8,997 nt of DNA from Rickettsia typhi (GTDB lineage: Bacteria > Pseudomonadota > Alphaproteobacteria > Rickettsiales > Rickettsiaceae): contig CAMCTQ010000042.1 in NCBI GenBank assembly GCA_945878545.1, positions 1-8,997 on the forward strand. Direction: 5' to 3'. The notes beneath the pieces are model-generated. The model was not told where the DNA came from, made no database searches, and saw only the letters and a list, made by a program, of their open reading frames with translations. This document shows, piece by piece, positions 1-7,061 of the stretch (position 1 is its first letter; each line of letters starts with the position of its first letter). A program made the translations under genes and the position numbers.

Positions 1-4
1 ATAT

Positions 5-81
5 GGGCTTGTAGCTCAGCTGGTTAGAGCACACGCCTGATAAGCGTGAGGTCGGAAGTTCAAGTCTTCTCAAGCCCACCA
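5..81 (+). tRNA. tRNA-Ile (anticodon GAT)
   Basis: A full cloverleaf can be folded by eye. The acceptor stem pairs GGGCTTG (5-11) with CAAGCCC (71-77), followed by discriminator A78 and an encoded CCA (79-81). The D arm begins GCTC and closes with GAGC. The anticodon stem pairs CACGC (32-36) with GCGTG (44-48) around a seven-base loop holding anticodon GAT at 39-41, which reads AUC and AUU isoleucine codons. The T arm pairs GGAAG (54-58) with CTTCT (66-70), with loop TTCAAGT. In most bacteria this tRNA sits in the 16S-23S spacer. Here it is followed by a protein gene and no rRNA sequence is visible downstream, which agrees with the split rRNA operons known in Rickettsia. A T7 run at 91-97 follows but has no dedicated hairpin. 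Its promoter lies outside the window. Confidence 0.97.
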
Positions 82-106
82 TCTAATTAGTTTTTTTAAA
101 TAGACA

Positions 107-568
107 ATGAGATCAGCTTTTATAGCTTCGTTTATTGATGCACTTAAAAAAACCTTTTCTATTAAAGGCAGAACTTCAAGAGCGCAATATTTACAATGGC
201 ATTTTATAGCTATTAATCTTATAGTTATTATTACTTTATTACTTAACCCTAAGTTCTCTTTTCATAGGGTATTGGAAATTATATGCACGTATTTTTTCTG
301 GGGTGTTATCATGATTCCATACATAGCTCTGCAGATGCGTAGATGTCATGATTTAGGACATAGTGGTTGGCTTATTATCTTCAACATAATACCTTTTTTA
401 TTATTTCTTTATCTTTTATTCTCTAAAGGAGACGCAGAAGCCAACCATTATGGACCACCTGTTAATAACAAAAAGCTTACTCTATTTGACAAAGCTTGGC
501 TATACTCCTTAATAGTCATTTATTTGTTATATGCTCTTTATGATTCTCTACAGGTTCCGGCTCCTTGA
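107..568 (+). CDS. DUF805 family membrane protein
   Basis: This 153-residue protein carries the DUF805 (YhaH-like) signature. GRTSRAQY at residues 21-28 corresponds to the family's GRxxRxEYW box. RRCHDLGHSGW at 78-88 matches the RRLHDxGxSGW core, and N113-Y115-G116 matches the N-x-YG box. Four hydrophobic segments are visible (about 30-46, 57-77, 88-105 and 130-147), so it should be an inner-membrane protein. The last one lies past the usual DUF805 core, giving a short C-terminal extension. The start is the first ATG and puts the GRxxR box at the usual distance from the N terminus; no clear Shine-Dalgarno precedes it. It begins 25 nt after the tRNA-Ile gene on the same strand and may be reached by transcription from it. 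It converges with sodB. The family has no established biochemical function. Confidence 0.88.
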   Translation: MRSAFIASFIDALKKTFSIKGRTSRAQYLQWHFIAINLIVIITLLLNPKFSFHRVLEIICTYFFWGVIMIPYIALQMRRCHDLGHSGWLIIFNIIPFLLFLYLLFSKGDAEANHYGPPVNNKKLTLFDKAWLYSLIVIYLLYALYDSLQVPAP

Positions 569-654
569 TATTTGCAATTGTCTATTTCACTTAACTTGAT
601 TGGATCTTTATCTTTATAACACAAAACTAGTTTGAATTAGATAAGCTGTCGTAG

Positions 655-692
655 ATAGCTTTCAAATTATATGGAATTAATTCGAAAGCTAT
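655..692. terminator. Hairpin between convergent genes, possible terminator
   Basis: ATAGCTTTC (655-663) pairs perfectly with GAAAGCTAT (684-692). Inside this 9-bp stem, AATTA (665-669) can pair with TAATT (678-682) after one A/C mismatch, leaving a small loop. The position, after the DUF805 stop (568) and after the sodB stop (702), is where a shared terminator would be expected. The stem is AT-rich. The U-tract on the + strand is interrupted (TTTG, then a T run at 705-710), and there is none on the - strand side. Terminator function is therefore inferred from position and structure only. Confidence 0.45.
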
Positions 693-701
693 TTGAAAAG
701 A

Positions 702-1337
702 TTATTTTTTAGCTTTTTGTAGGTGCAAGCCAGCAAATTCCCAATTAATCATATGATCCATAAAAGTACTAACATAATCGGGTCTTCTGTTACGATAATC
801 TATGTAATAAGCATGTTCCCAAACATCGCACGCAATTATAGGCTCATAGCCATCCGTAATCGGAGTTGCAGCATTAGCCGTCTTGATAATGTGTAACTTA
901 TCATTTTTATACACAAGCCAGGCCCATCCGCTACCGAATTGAGTTACAGCTGCTTGCTTAAAATCAGCCGCAAACTTTTCATATGACCCAAAATCTTTTT
1001 CAATCTGGCTCAGCATTTCTCCTGTTGGTTTTCCTCCACCATTTGGTTTAATCGAATTCCAAAAGAAAGTATGATTCCACACCTGCGCCGCATTATTAAA
1101 GATGGCCGCATTTGAATTATTAGAAGCTAAAATTATTGCTTCTAAATCCATATCCATCATTTCTTTATTATCTTGTATTAAGTTATTCAAATTCGTTACA
1201 TAAGCGTTATGATGCTTATTGTAGTGATATTCAAATGTTTCAGCCGTGAAATGCGGCTTAAAATCATCTTTACCATATGGTAATTCTGGTAAAGTAAAAG
1301 GATGTTTTTTTTGATTTGAATGATTACAGTAGGTCAT
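702..1337 (-). CDS. sodB: Superoxide dismutase, Fe type
   Basis: This enzyme converts superoxide to oxygen and hydrogen peroxide, in the cytoplasm. The 211-residue protein has all four metal ligands of the Fe/Mn SOD family. His38 is in EYHYNKHH, His89 in QVWNHTFFW, and Asp171 and His175 in [13 protein letters not shown]. Gln85, just before the second His motif (NNAAQVWNH), is the arrangement typical of iron rather than manganese enzymes, as in E. coli SodB. The protein is longer than E. coli SodB (193 residues), partly through an N-terminal extension of about 12 residues, [12 protein letters not shown]. As I recall, rickettsial SodB proteins share the MTYCN start, which supports this ATG. A GGAG ribosome site lies 7 nt upstream. 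It is the last gene on the - strand before the convergent DUF805 gene. The gap to nagZ is 67 nt, wide enough for its own promoter. Confidence 0.97.
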   Translation of the reverse strand: MTYCNHSNQKKHPFTLPELPYGKDDFKPHFTAETFEYHYNKHHNAYVTNLNNLIQDNKEMMDMDLEAIILASNNSNAAIFNNAAQVWNHTFFWNSIKPNGGGKPTGEMLSQIEKDFGSYEKFAADFKQAAVTQFGSGWAWLVYKNDKLHIIKTANAATPITDGYEPIIACDVWEHAYYIDYRNRRPDYVSTFMDHMINWEFAGLHLQKAKK

Positions 1338-1344
1338 TTTTATT

Positions 1345-1348
1345 CTCC
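1345..1348 (-). promoter_or_regulatory. Ribosome binding site of sodB
   Basis: On the - strand this reads GGAG, placed 7 nt before the sodB ATG. It is one of only two good Shine-Dalgarno matches in the window (the other precedes ftsH) and fixes the sodB start at 1337. Confidence 0.75.
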
Positions 1349-1367
1349 ATAGTTTAGTTAATGAATT

Positions 1368-1373
1368 ATTATA
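1368..1373 (-). promoter_or_regulatory. Possible -10 box of sodB
   Basis: A perfect TATAAT lies on the - strand, 30 nt before the sodB ATG and 31 nt after the nagZ stop. No convincing -35 hexamer is found at 16-18 nt spacing; the best nearby match, TTGATA, is too far upstream. In DNA this AT-rich the match can arise by chance, so this is a tentative promoter only. Confidence 0.3.
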
Positions 1374-1404
1374 AATATTAAAATTTAACTATCTGCCATA
1401 TATA

Positions 1405-2520
1405 TCAACTGCTTTGACTATAGCCATCTTCAATAGCTTTGTATACGGCTTCCATCTCTCGTAAATCAGCACTACAATGCAACACTATATCACAACCAGC
1501 ATTAATAGATTCTCTAGTGACTTTAGCAAGACTTTTGCAAAATAGTGGTTCTATAAGATCCTGTTCTTTTTTACAAATCTCTATTATCTCTTGATCATTT
1601 CTAGCACTAACATCTATTGCAAATAATTTCTTAAAATCCTCCTGATATTTATTCTTCCACTCCCTACTTTGTGATGCAAGCGAAATTACAGTTTGCAGTA
1701 AAAATTTTTGCTGCCCTATTTTGCCATGCAGAGCGTACATACAAATATCATCAGTTACTAAAATACCTCTAAAGCCTATTTTATCTCTTATATAATCGAT
1801 GACCTTATTGGATAAAGTTGCAGGCTTTTTAGAATCAAGCGCGCTATAAATTATATGAGCACTCATTCCCCACGCTTCTTCTCTAACTAGCTCTTTAAAT
1901 ACTTTAAAATCAGTTTCTTCCATGGTCTTCAAATCCGTACTTACCACAGGCAAAGCAAGATGACTATCAACATCCGCTCTTCCATGGCCTGGTATATGCT
2001 TAACAAATGCTATCCCTTCTTTATCATTTATGCCAGCTATAGCTTCCTTGCATAAATCAACAACTTGCTCTGGGTTATCGCCAAAACTACGATCTCCAAT
2101 AATAGGATCTGCTTGCTTGTAATGAATGTCACAAACTGGAGCACAAGGAGAATCAATACCTAGCGCTTTAAGTTCTTCCATAATTTGCGAATAATTTTCT
2201 CTAACTGCTTTTTTTGCTTTAACTTTATCTGCCAAATACATGTCAGCAAAAACTTTTGCTTCTGGATATAACTTTTCAGCTATTGGTGGTTTTATTCTAG
2301 CCACTCTTCCACCTTCTTGATCAACAAAAATCAGAATTTTTCTTTTAGGAAATAATTCCCTGAGAGAGCTTGTAAGACCTATCAATTGATCTCTAGATTC
2401 AATATTTCTAGAAAACAAAATAAATCCCAGTGGTTTTGCTTTTAAGAAAAACGCCCTCTCTTTATCGTCAATTTTTGTGCCAGCTAGGCCAAAAATAATA
2501 TTAGTAATTTGGATTTCCAT
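1405..2520 (-). CDS. nagZ: Beta-N-acetylhexosaminidase NagZ (glycoside hydrolase family 3)
   Basis: NagZ removes N-acetylglucosamine from GlcNAc-anhydroMurNAc peptides in the cytoplasm during peptidoglycan recycling. The 371-residue protein shows the single-domain GH3 layout. FVDQEGGRVARI is at 65-76. The NagZ signature KHIPGHG is at 174-180, leading into the catalytic Asp185-Ser-His187 dyad (DSH). The nucleophile loop LVTDD holds the probable nucleophile Asp257. AGCDIVLHC (341-349) matches the AGCDMILVC strand of E. coli NagZ. Between the nucleophile loop and that strand the protein has about 60 more residues than E. coli NagZ (roughly 267-329), lysine- and glutamate-rich and probably helical. 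The gene starts 14 nt after dnaB, with no strong ribosome site, and so is probably the third gene of a trxB-dnaB-nagZ unit. NagZ identity is firm; the role of the insert is unknown. Confidence 0.93.
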   Translation of the reverse strand: MEIQITNIIFGLAGTKIDDKERAFFLKAKPLGFILFSRNIESRDQLIGLTSSLRELFPKRKILIFVDQEGGRVARIKPPIAEKLYPEAKVFADMYLADKVKAKKAVRENYSQIMEELKALGIDSPCAPVCDIHYKQADPIIGDRSFGDNPEQVVDLCKEAIAGINDKEGIAFVKHIPGHGRADVDSHLALPVVSTDLKTMEETDFKVFKELVREEAWGMSAHIIYSALDSKKPATLSNKVIDYIRDKIGFRGILVTDDICMYALHGKIGQQKFLLQTVISLASQSREWKNKYQEDFKKLFAIDVSARNDQEIIEICKKEQDLIEPLFCKSLAKVTRESINAGCDIVLHCSADLREMEAVYKAIEDGYSQSS

Positions 2521-2534
2521 ATAGATATCTTGCT

Positions 2535-3941
2535 TTAATGAATTCTTTCTAAGTTGCTAACTATTGAGTATCTATCTTCATAATATACTGAAACATTACC
2601 AACAGCACCATTCCGGTGCTTTGCAACCAAAACTTCAGCAAAATTATGAACTTTGCTTAACTTATCTGCCCACTCAGAATATTTAGGATCGTCCTGCTTT
2701 GGTTCCTGCCTTCTTAAATAATATTCCTCTCTATACAAGAACATTACGACATCAGCATCTTGTTCTATCGACCCAGACTCACGTAAATCAGATAGCATTG
2801 GTTTTTTATCTTCTCTTTGCTCTACTGCCCTTGAAAGCTGAGCTAAGGCAATAACAGGTATGTTTAATTCTTTAGCCAAAGCTTTCAAGCCTTGGGTTAT
2901 TTCAGAAACCTCTACCACCCTATTTTCAGATTTATTAGAGCCACGGAGTAACTGCAAATAATCTATAAATATAATTCCTAGATTATGTTTTCGTTTTAAT
3001 TTACGAGCTCTTGTTCTAACAGCTGATATTGTAAGCGCTGGAGTATCATCAATAAAAAACGGCATTTCAGAAAGTTCACTAGCCGCTTTTCTTAAGTCAT
3101 TATAATGTTCTTCATTAACTTTCCCGTTTCTAAGAAGCGTAGAATCAATCTTAGTTAACATTGAGAGTAACCTGGTAGACAACTGCTCAGACGACATTTC
3201 TAGAGAAAAAAAACCAACAGAAGGTTTTGGTTTTTCTGGATCTGCTTTTTTTAGCAATGATCTACAAGCGTTAAAGGCAAAATTAATTGCAAAAGCAGTT
3301 TTACCCATACCTGGTCTACCAGCAACAATCACTAAATCAGAATTATGGAAACCAGATAGTTTTTTGTCAAGGTCATTAAGCCCCGTAGAAATCCCAGTCA
3401 CATGATCTGTATTCTTCATAGCTCTGTTAATACTATCAAGTGACAAAGCTACATGATCTTTAATAGGAAGAAAACTTCTTTCGTTTATTCCTTCGCTAGC
3501 TAGCTTATATAACTTACTCTCAACCGTCTCAAGTTGTTCTGGTCCACTAAGTTCTAAAGTAGAGTCATAGGCAATATTTACAGTTTCTTCCCCTATTTGA
3601 ATCAAGTTACGCTTGATCGCCAGATCAAATATTATTTTGCCATAATCTTGCGGATTAATAACAACCATAGCCATAGTTGTTAATTTAATTAGATATTCCT
3701 CACCATTTAGTTCGACAAATAGCGGATCCTTATCAAGCATTGACTTTAAAGTGATTATCGAAGGGGTTAAACCCTTCTCAGAAATAATCTCAATTGAATT
3801 ATAAATTTTTTGGTGCAAGATTTCAAAAAAATGTTCGACTCTCAAAAATTCATTTACTTGTTCAATCAAATTAGGATTAATCAACACTGCGCCAAGCAAC
3901 ATTTGTTCTGCTTTGATATTAGTAGGCAGCACTCTTTTCAT
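2535..3941 (-). CDS. dnaB: Replicative DNA helicase DnaB
   Basis: DnaB is the hexameric 5'-3' helicase that unwinds DNA ahead of the replication fork. The 468-residue protein has the N-terminal primase-interacting domain (about 5-105), a linker, and a RecA-like C-terminal domain. Walker A is GRPGMGKT (208-215). The FSLEMS motif (245-250) carries the presumed catalytic Glu248. Walker B is IIFIDYLQLL (323-332). LAQLSR is at 366-371, DLRESGSIEQDADVV at 385-399, and KHRNG (441-445) contains the arginine-finger region. A charged stretch at about 409-434 between LYREEYY and AEVLVAKHRNG is longer than in E. coli. No intein or rickettsial palindromic insertion is seen. It starts 26 nt after trxB and nagZ follows after 14 nt, so the three are probably cotranscribed. 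The ribosome site is weak, as for most genes here. Confidence 0.97.
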   Translation of the reverse strand: MKRVLPTNIKAEQMLLGAVLINPNLIEQVNEFLRVEHFFEILHQKIYNSIEIISEKGLTPSIITLKSMLDKDPLFVELNGEEYLIKLTTMAMVVINPQDYGKIIFDLAIKRNLIQIGEETVNIAYDSTLELSGPEQLETVESKLYKLASEGINERSFLPIKDHVALSLDSINRAMKNTDHVTGISTGLNDLDKKLSGFHNSDLVIVAGRPGMGKTAFAINFAFNACRSLLKKADPEKPKPSVGFFSLEMSSEQLSTRLLSMLTKIDSTLLRNGKVNEEHYNDLRKAASELSEMPFFIDDTPALTISAVRTRARKLKRKHNLGIIFIDYLQLLRGSNKSENRVVEVSEITQGLKALAKELNIPVIALAQLSRAVEQREDKKPMLSDLRESGSIEQDADVVMFLYREEYYLRRQEPKQDDPKYSEWADKLSKVHNFAEVLVAKHRNGAVGNVSVYYEDRYSIVSNLERIH

Positions 3942-3967
3942 AATTATTTCTTGACCCTTAATACTAA

Positions 3968-4900
3968 TTATAAACCTCTTAGGTATTTATCAGCTTCAAG
4001 AGCTGCCATGCAACCTGTTCCAGCAGCGGTCACAGCTTGGCGATATATTTTATCCTGAACATCCCCAGCAGCAAATACTCCCTCAATACTAGTTTTAGTA
4101 GAATTTGGTGATGTTATGATGTAACCCTCGTGATCTATATCGATCAAACCTTTAAACATACCAGTGTTTGGCTTGTGTCCTATTGCTATAAACACACCTT
4201 CACAGTTAATTTCTTGCGTTTTGCCGGAATTAACATCTTTGAGACGAACACCAGTTACCGATCTTGGATCTTTGGTACCTATGACCTCATCTAATGCGTG
4301 GTTCCATATCGGTACTATCTTTTTATTGGCAAACATCCTATCCTGCAAAATTTTCTCAGCTCGGAGTTCATCCCTTCTATGAACCAAATATACTTTACTT
4401 GCATGACTGGTTAAAAATAGAGCTTCCTCTACTGCAGTATTGCCTCCACCGACTACTATTACTTCTTTGTTTTTAAAGAAAAAACCATCACATGTAGCAC
4501 ATCCAGACACACCAAATCCTTGAAATTCTTGTTCAGACTTAAGTCCAAGCCACTTTGCTTCCGCGCCAGTACAAATTATAATTGTATCAGCTTCATAAAT
4601 ATCTCCTGAAGAAGTAAAAGCCTTAAAAGGTCTACTACCTAATTCAACTTTCTCAACATAGTCATGCACAAGTTTTGCACCGACATGAACTGCTTGGGCC
4701 TCCATCTCTTGCATCAACCACGGACCTTGAATCGTCTTTGCAAAGCCAGGATAATTTTCAACATCTGTAGTAATAGTAAGCTGTCCACCAGGTTGCATAC
4801 CATGGATCAATATCGGTTCAAGAGCTGCTCTTGCCGCATATATCGCAGCAGTAAGGCCTGCAGGACCAGAGCCAATAATCAGAACTTTTGTTTTTATCAT
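3968..4900 (-). CDS. trxB: Thioredoxin-disulfide reductase
   Basis: TrxB passes electrons from NADPH through FAD to thioredoxin in the cytoplasm. From the ATG at 4900 the protein is 310 residues, the length I recall for rickettsial TrxB (E. coli 321). The FAD-binding GSGPAG is at 10-15. The redox-active Cys134-Ala-Thr-Cys137 pair is in SGCATCDGFFF. The NADPH-binding GGGNTA is at 151-156 with HRR at 174-176 for the 2'-phosphate, and the second FAD motif GVFAAGDVQDK is at 274-284. The frame is open further upstream to an ATG at 4957, but the extra 19 residues come from the neighbouring palindromic repeat and spacer and are unlike any TrxB N terminus; MIKTKVLIIG is the correct start. No Shine-Dalgarno is visible. 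It heads the trxB-dnaB-nagZ group. Confidence 0.97.
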   Translation of the reverse strand: MIKTKVLIIGSGPAGLTAAIYAARAALEPILIHGMQPGGQLTITTDVENYPGFAKTIQGPWLMQEMEAQAVHVGAKLVHDYVEKVELGSRPFKAFTSSGDIYEADTIIICTGAEAKWLGLKSEQEFQGFGVSGCATCDGFFFKNKEVIVVGGGNTAVEEALFLTSHASKVYLVHRRDELRAEKILQDRMFANKKIVPIWNHALDEVIGTKDPRSVTGVRLKDVNSGKTQEINCEGVFIAIGHKPNTGMFKGLIDIDHEGYIITSPNSTKTSIEGVFAAGDVQDKIYRQAVTAAGTGCMAALEADKYLRGL

Positions 4901-4957
4901 ATTTTTAGTTAGTTTATAATTTATTTTGTCACCCCTTCGCAGGCACACTAGTGTCAT

Positions 4958-4976
4958 CCCGCGACTTGATCGCGGG
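4958..4976. repeat. GC-rich hairpin in the left arm of the repeat element
   Basis: CCCGCGA and TCGCGGG form a perfect 7-bp stem around the five-base loop CTTGA. It is the most GC-rich and stable short hairpin in the window. On the - strand it lies downstream of ftsH and upstream of trxB, so it could weaken readthrough between them, although no T-run follows it directly. Confidence 0.75.
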
Positions 4977-5000
4977 ACCCAGAAAAATCAACTATTTAGA

Positions 5001-5020
5001 GCTATAAGCTAGCTTATAGC
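5001..5020. repeat. Perfect 20-bp palindrome
   Basis: GCTATAAGCT is followed directly by its reverse complement AGCTTATAGC, with no spacer and no mismatch. It lies in the middle of the palindromic element. It could be the tip of the folded element or a symmetric protein-binding site; nothing else in the sequence decides between these. Confidence 0.85.
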
Positions 5021-5075
5021 AAAATTTAAGACTTGAATCCCGATCCGACGCTCGAGCTAATCGCTCTCACTGGTC

Positions 5076-5108
5076 CAGGATGACGGCACATACGCAGGAT
5101 GACGGCAC
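5076..5108 (+). repeat. Tandem 14-bp direct repeat, 19-bp period
   Basis: CAGGATGACGGCAC occurs at 5076-5089 and again at 5095-5108, separated by five bases (ATACG). It forms the doubled right end of the palindromic element. Two copies only, so it is not a CRISPR array. It may record an end-duplication or the nested insertion of a second element copy. Confidence 0.85.
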
Positions 5109-5124
5109 CAATTTATTCCAGACA

Positions 5125-7050
5125 CTAATCTTTAACTTTCTTAGTTTCAACAGAAGTCTTTTTGGCTTTAGTAATTGCTGTCTTTGTAGTCTTAGGTTTA
5201 CTATCACTTACCTTCTTGGCAAAAGGAAAATCATTTTCATCCTCACTATCTATATTCTTACCAGAAAGAAGATTCTTGATCTCTTTACCAGACATAGTTT
5301 CTCGTTCTATCAAAGTTTTAGCTAAAGTATGTAGCTGATCTAGATGGGTTATTAGGATATTTTTTGCAAAATCATATCCTTCTTTAATTATTCTTTTTAC
5401 CTCATCATCAATAATTTCTGATGTTTTTTGCGATCTTCCCTTATCACCACTACCACCAGAGACATACATATCTTCATTACTTTTACCATGAAAAATTGGC
5501 CCTATCTTTTCACTAAGACCCCATTCAGTCACCATTGCTTGGGCCATGCTAGTTGCCATTTTTATGTCGGAGGATGCTCCAGAGGTAACTTTTTCGGAAC
5601 CAAAAATAATCTCCTCTGCAACCCTACCAGCCATAGCAACAGCAATATCTGCTTTCATTTTCTCAAGAGTCATTGAAAGCCTGTCACCTTCAGGAAGGCG
5701 CATAACCATGCCAAGAGCCCTACCACGCGGTATAATTGTTGCTTTATGAATAGGATCAGAAGCAGTGCAATAAAGACCAACCAACGCGTGACCACCTTCA
5801 TGATAGGCTGTTAGTTTCTTCTCAGCATCGGACATTACAAGAGATCTTCTCTCTACTCCCATTAATACTTTGTCTTTTGCGTTTTCAAGATCTTCCATGC
5901 CAACAATTTTTTTACCAGCTCTTGCCGCAAGCAAAGCTGCTTCATTTACAAGATTCTGCAACTCCGCGCCAGAAAACCCTGGTGTTCCTCTAGCAATAAT
6001 GCGTGGTTCCACCTTATCTGAATGTTTGATCTTCTTTAGATGCACTTTTAAAATTTGTTCTCTGCCAGTAACATCTGGATTTGAAACTGTAATTTGCCTA
6101 TCAAACCTTCCAGGACGAAGTAGCGCTGGATCAAGAACATCCGGCCTGTTTGTTGCTGCAATAATAACAACCCCTTCATTTGCTTCAAAACCATCCATCT
6201 CAACAAGCATCTGATTGAGCGTTTGCTCTCTTTCATCGTTACCACCACCAAGTCCTATTCCTCTATGGCGCCCCACCGCATCTATCTCATCAATAAATAT
6301 AATACATGGAGCATTTCTTTTTCCTTGCTCGAACATATCTCTAACACGGCTAGCACCAACACCAACAAACATCTCGACAAAATCAGAACCAGATATACTA
6401 AAGAATGGAACATTTGCCTCACCAGCTATTGCTCTAGCTAGCAAAGTTTTACCCGTCCCTGGAGGACCAATCAACAAACAACCTTTGGGTATTTGCCCCC
6501 CAAGCTTCTGAAATTTACTAGGGTTTCTAAGGAAATCAACTATTTCAGATAATTCCTCTTTCGCCTCATCAATACCTGCAACATCGGCAAAAGTTATCTT
6601 TGGCCCCTTGTCTGAGAGAAGCTTCGCCTTAGATTTACCAAAACCCATACCTTTGCTACCACCTTGCATTTGGCGCATAAAGAAAACCCACACACCAATT
6701 AAAAGTAACATAGGAAACCAAGAAACGAAAATACTAAACAAGGAATTCATTTTAGTATCAGGTGGGGCAACATCTACATATACTCCGTTAATAGTAAGCT
6801 TATCAATCAAACCTGGATATTCAGCTGCATAAGTAGTAAAACTTGTACCATCAGTAAAAGTACCATCTAATGTTCTTCCTTGAATTTTAACTGAAGAGAC
6901 TTGCTTTGCATCGACTTTATTTAAAAAATCAGAAAATGCCAATTTCTCTCTACCAGAACCAAAGCCATCACCTTGAAGAGCATTAAAGGTCATAATCATT
7001 AATATGAAAATAAAAATCCAAATAAAAATATTTTTGTTCTGGTTGTTCAT
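5125..7050 (-). CDS. ftsH: ATP-dependent zinc metalloprotease FtsH
   Basis: FtsH is a membrane-anchored hexameric AAA+ protease that degrades misassembled membrane proteins and some cytoplasmic regulators. The 641-residue protein has a first membrane segment (8-25), a periplasmic loop (about 26-103) and a second segment (104-125). The AAA module carries Walker A GPPGTGKT (195-202), the pore loop FVGVG (228-232), Walker [10 protein letters not shown] (250-258) and the second region of homology, with arginine fingers Arg312 and Arg315 in RPGRFDR. The protease has HEGGH (417-421), with zinc ligands His417 and His421 and catalytic Glu418, and the third ligand Asp495 in GASSDIK. The tail from 611 on is rich in Lys and Thr. 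AGGA lies 7 nt before the ATG and overlaps the tilS stop codon 9 nt upstream, suggesting coupled translation, as in a tilS-ftsH operon. Confidence 0.98.
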   Translation of the reverse strand: MNNQNKNIFIWIFIFILMIMTFNALQGDGFGSGREKLAFSDFLNKVDAKQVSSVKIQGRTLDGTFTDGTSFTTYAAEYPGLIDKLTINGVYVDVAPPDTKMNSLFSIFVSWFPMLLLIGVWVFFMRQMQGGSKGMGFGKSKAKLLSDKGPKITFADVAGIDEAKEELSEIVDFLRNPSKFQKLGGQIPKGCLLIGPPGTGKTLLARAIAGEANVPFFSISGSDFVEMFVGVGASRVRDMFEQGKRNAPCIIFIDEIDAVGRHRGIGLGGGNDEREQTLNQMLVEMDGFEANEGVVIIAATNRPDVLDPALLRPGRFDRQITVSNPDVTGREQILKVHLKKIKHSDKVEPRIIARGTPGFSGAELQNLVNEAALLAARAGKKIVGMEDLENAKDKVLMGVERRSLVMSDAEKKLTAYHEGGHALVGLYCTASDPIHKATIIPRGRALGMVMRLPEGDRLSMTLEKMKADIAVAMAGRVAEEIIFGSEKVTSGASSDIKMATSMAQAMVTEWGLSEKIGPIFHGKSNEDMYVSGGSGDKGRSQKTSEIIDDEVKRIIKEGYDFAKNILITHLDQLHTLAKTLIERETMSGKEIKNLLSGKNIDSEDENDFPFAKKVSDSKPKTTKTAITKAKKTSVETKKVKD

Positions 7051-7057
7051 GTAAAAT

Positions 7058-7061
7058 TCCT
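7058..7061 (-). promoter_or_regulatory. Ribosome binding site of ftsH overlapping the tilS stop
   Basis: On the - strand the sequence reads TAGGAATTTTACATG. The TAG ends tilS, AGGA is the Shine-Dalgarno, and ATG starts ftsH 7 nt later. Ribosomes ending tilS would sit on the ftsH start, so translational coupling is likely. Confidence 0.7.

Larger units (their letters stand above)
4928..5109. repeat. Rickettsiales-type palindromic repeat element with nested ends
   Basis: This GC-richer island fills most of the 224-nt gap between ftsH and trxB. GTCATCC (4953-4959) is inverted against GGATGAC (5078-5084). GGACCCAG (4975-4982) pairs with CTGGTCC (5070-5076) with one bulged C. The left arm forms its own hairpin: CCCGCGA (4958-4964), loop CTTGA, TCGCGGG (4970-4976). 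A perfect palindrome lies inside (5001-5020). A second, outer layer is GTCACCC at 4928-4934 against GGATGAC at 5097-5103. The GTCATCCCGCG...CGCGGG...CCAG pattern is like the dispersed palindromes known from Rickettsia and other Rickettsiales genomes. It carries no gene. It could fold in RNA as a terminator or stabilising structure, but this is inference. Confidence 0.8.

Noticed and set aside
5..81. Functional link between tRNA-Ile and tilS because both are in the window
   Set aside because: TilS modifies the CAU-anticodon tRNA-Ile, while this tRNA has GAT and is not a substrate. The two are also far apart and on opposite strands.
1534..1722. NagZ insert as a translated rickettsial palindromic element
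   Set aside because: No long inverted repeats are seen in the DNA, and the residues do not resemble the known element-encoded peptide.
4913..4918. TATAAA on the - strand as a trxB promoter
   Set aside because: It is only 12 nt before the ATG and no -35 element lies at the right spacing. It is too weak to annotate in AT-rich DNA.
4928..5109. CRISPR array or insertion sequence in the ftsH-trxB gap
   Set aside because: There are only two direct repeat copies with a five-base gap, and no transposase frame. The structure is that of a small dispersed palindrome.
3810..6832. Many open frames on the + strand opposite nagZ, dnaB, trxB and ftsH, up to 114 codons
   Set aside because: They lie antisense to genes with complete conserved motifs, show no family resemblance and no ribosome sites. 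They are shadow frames.
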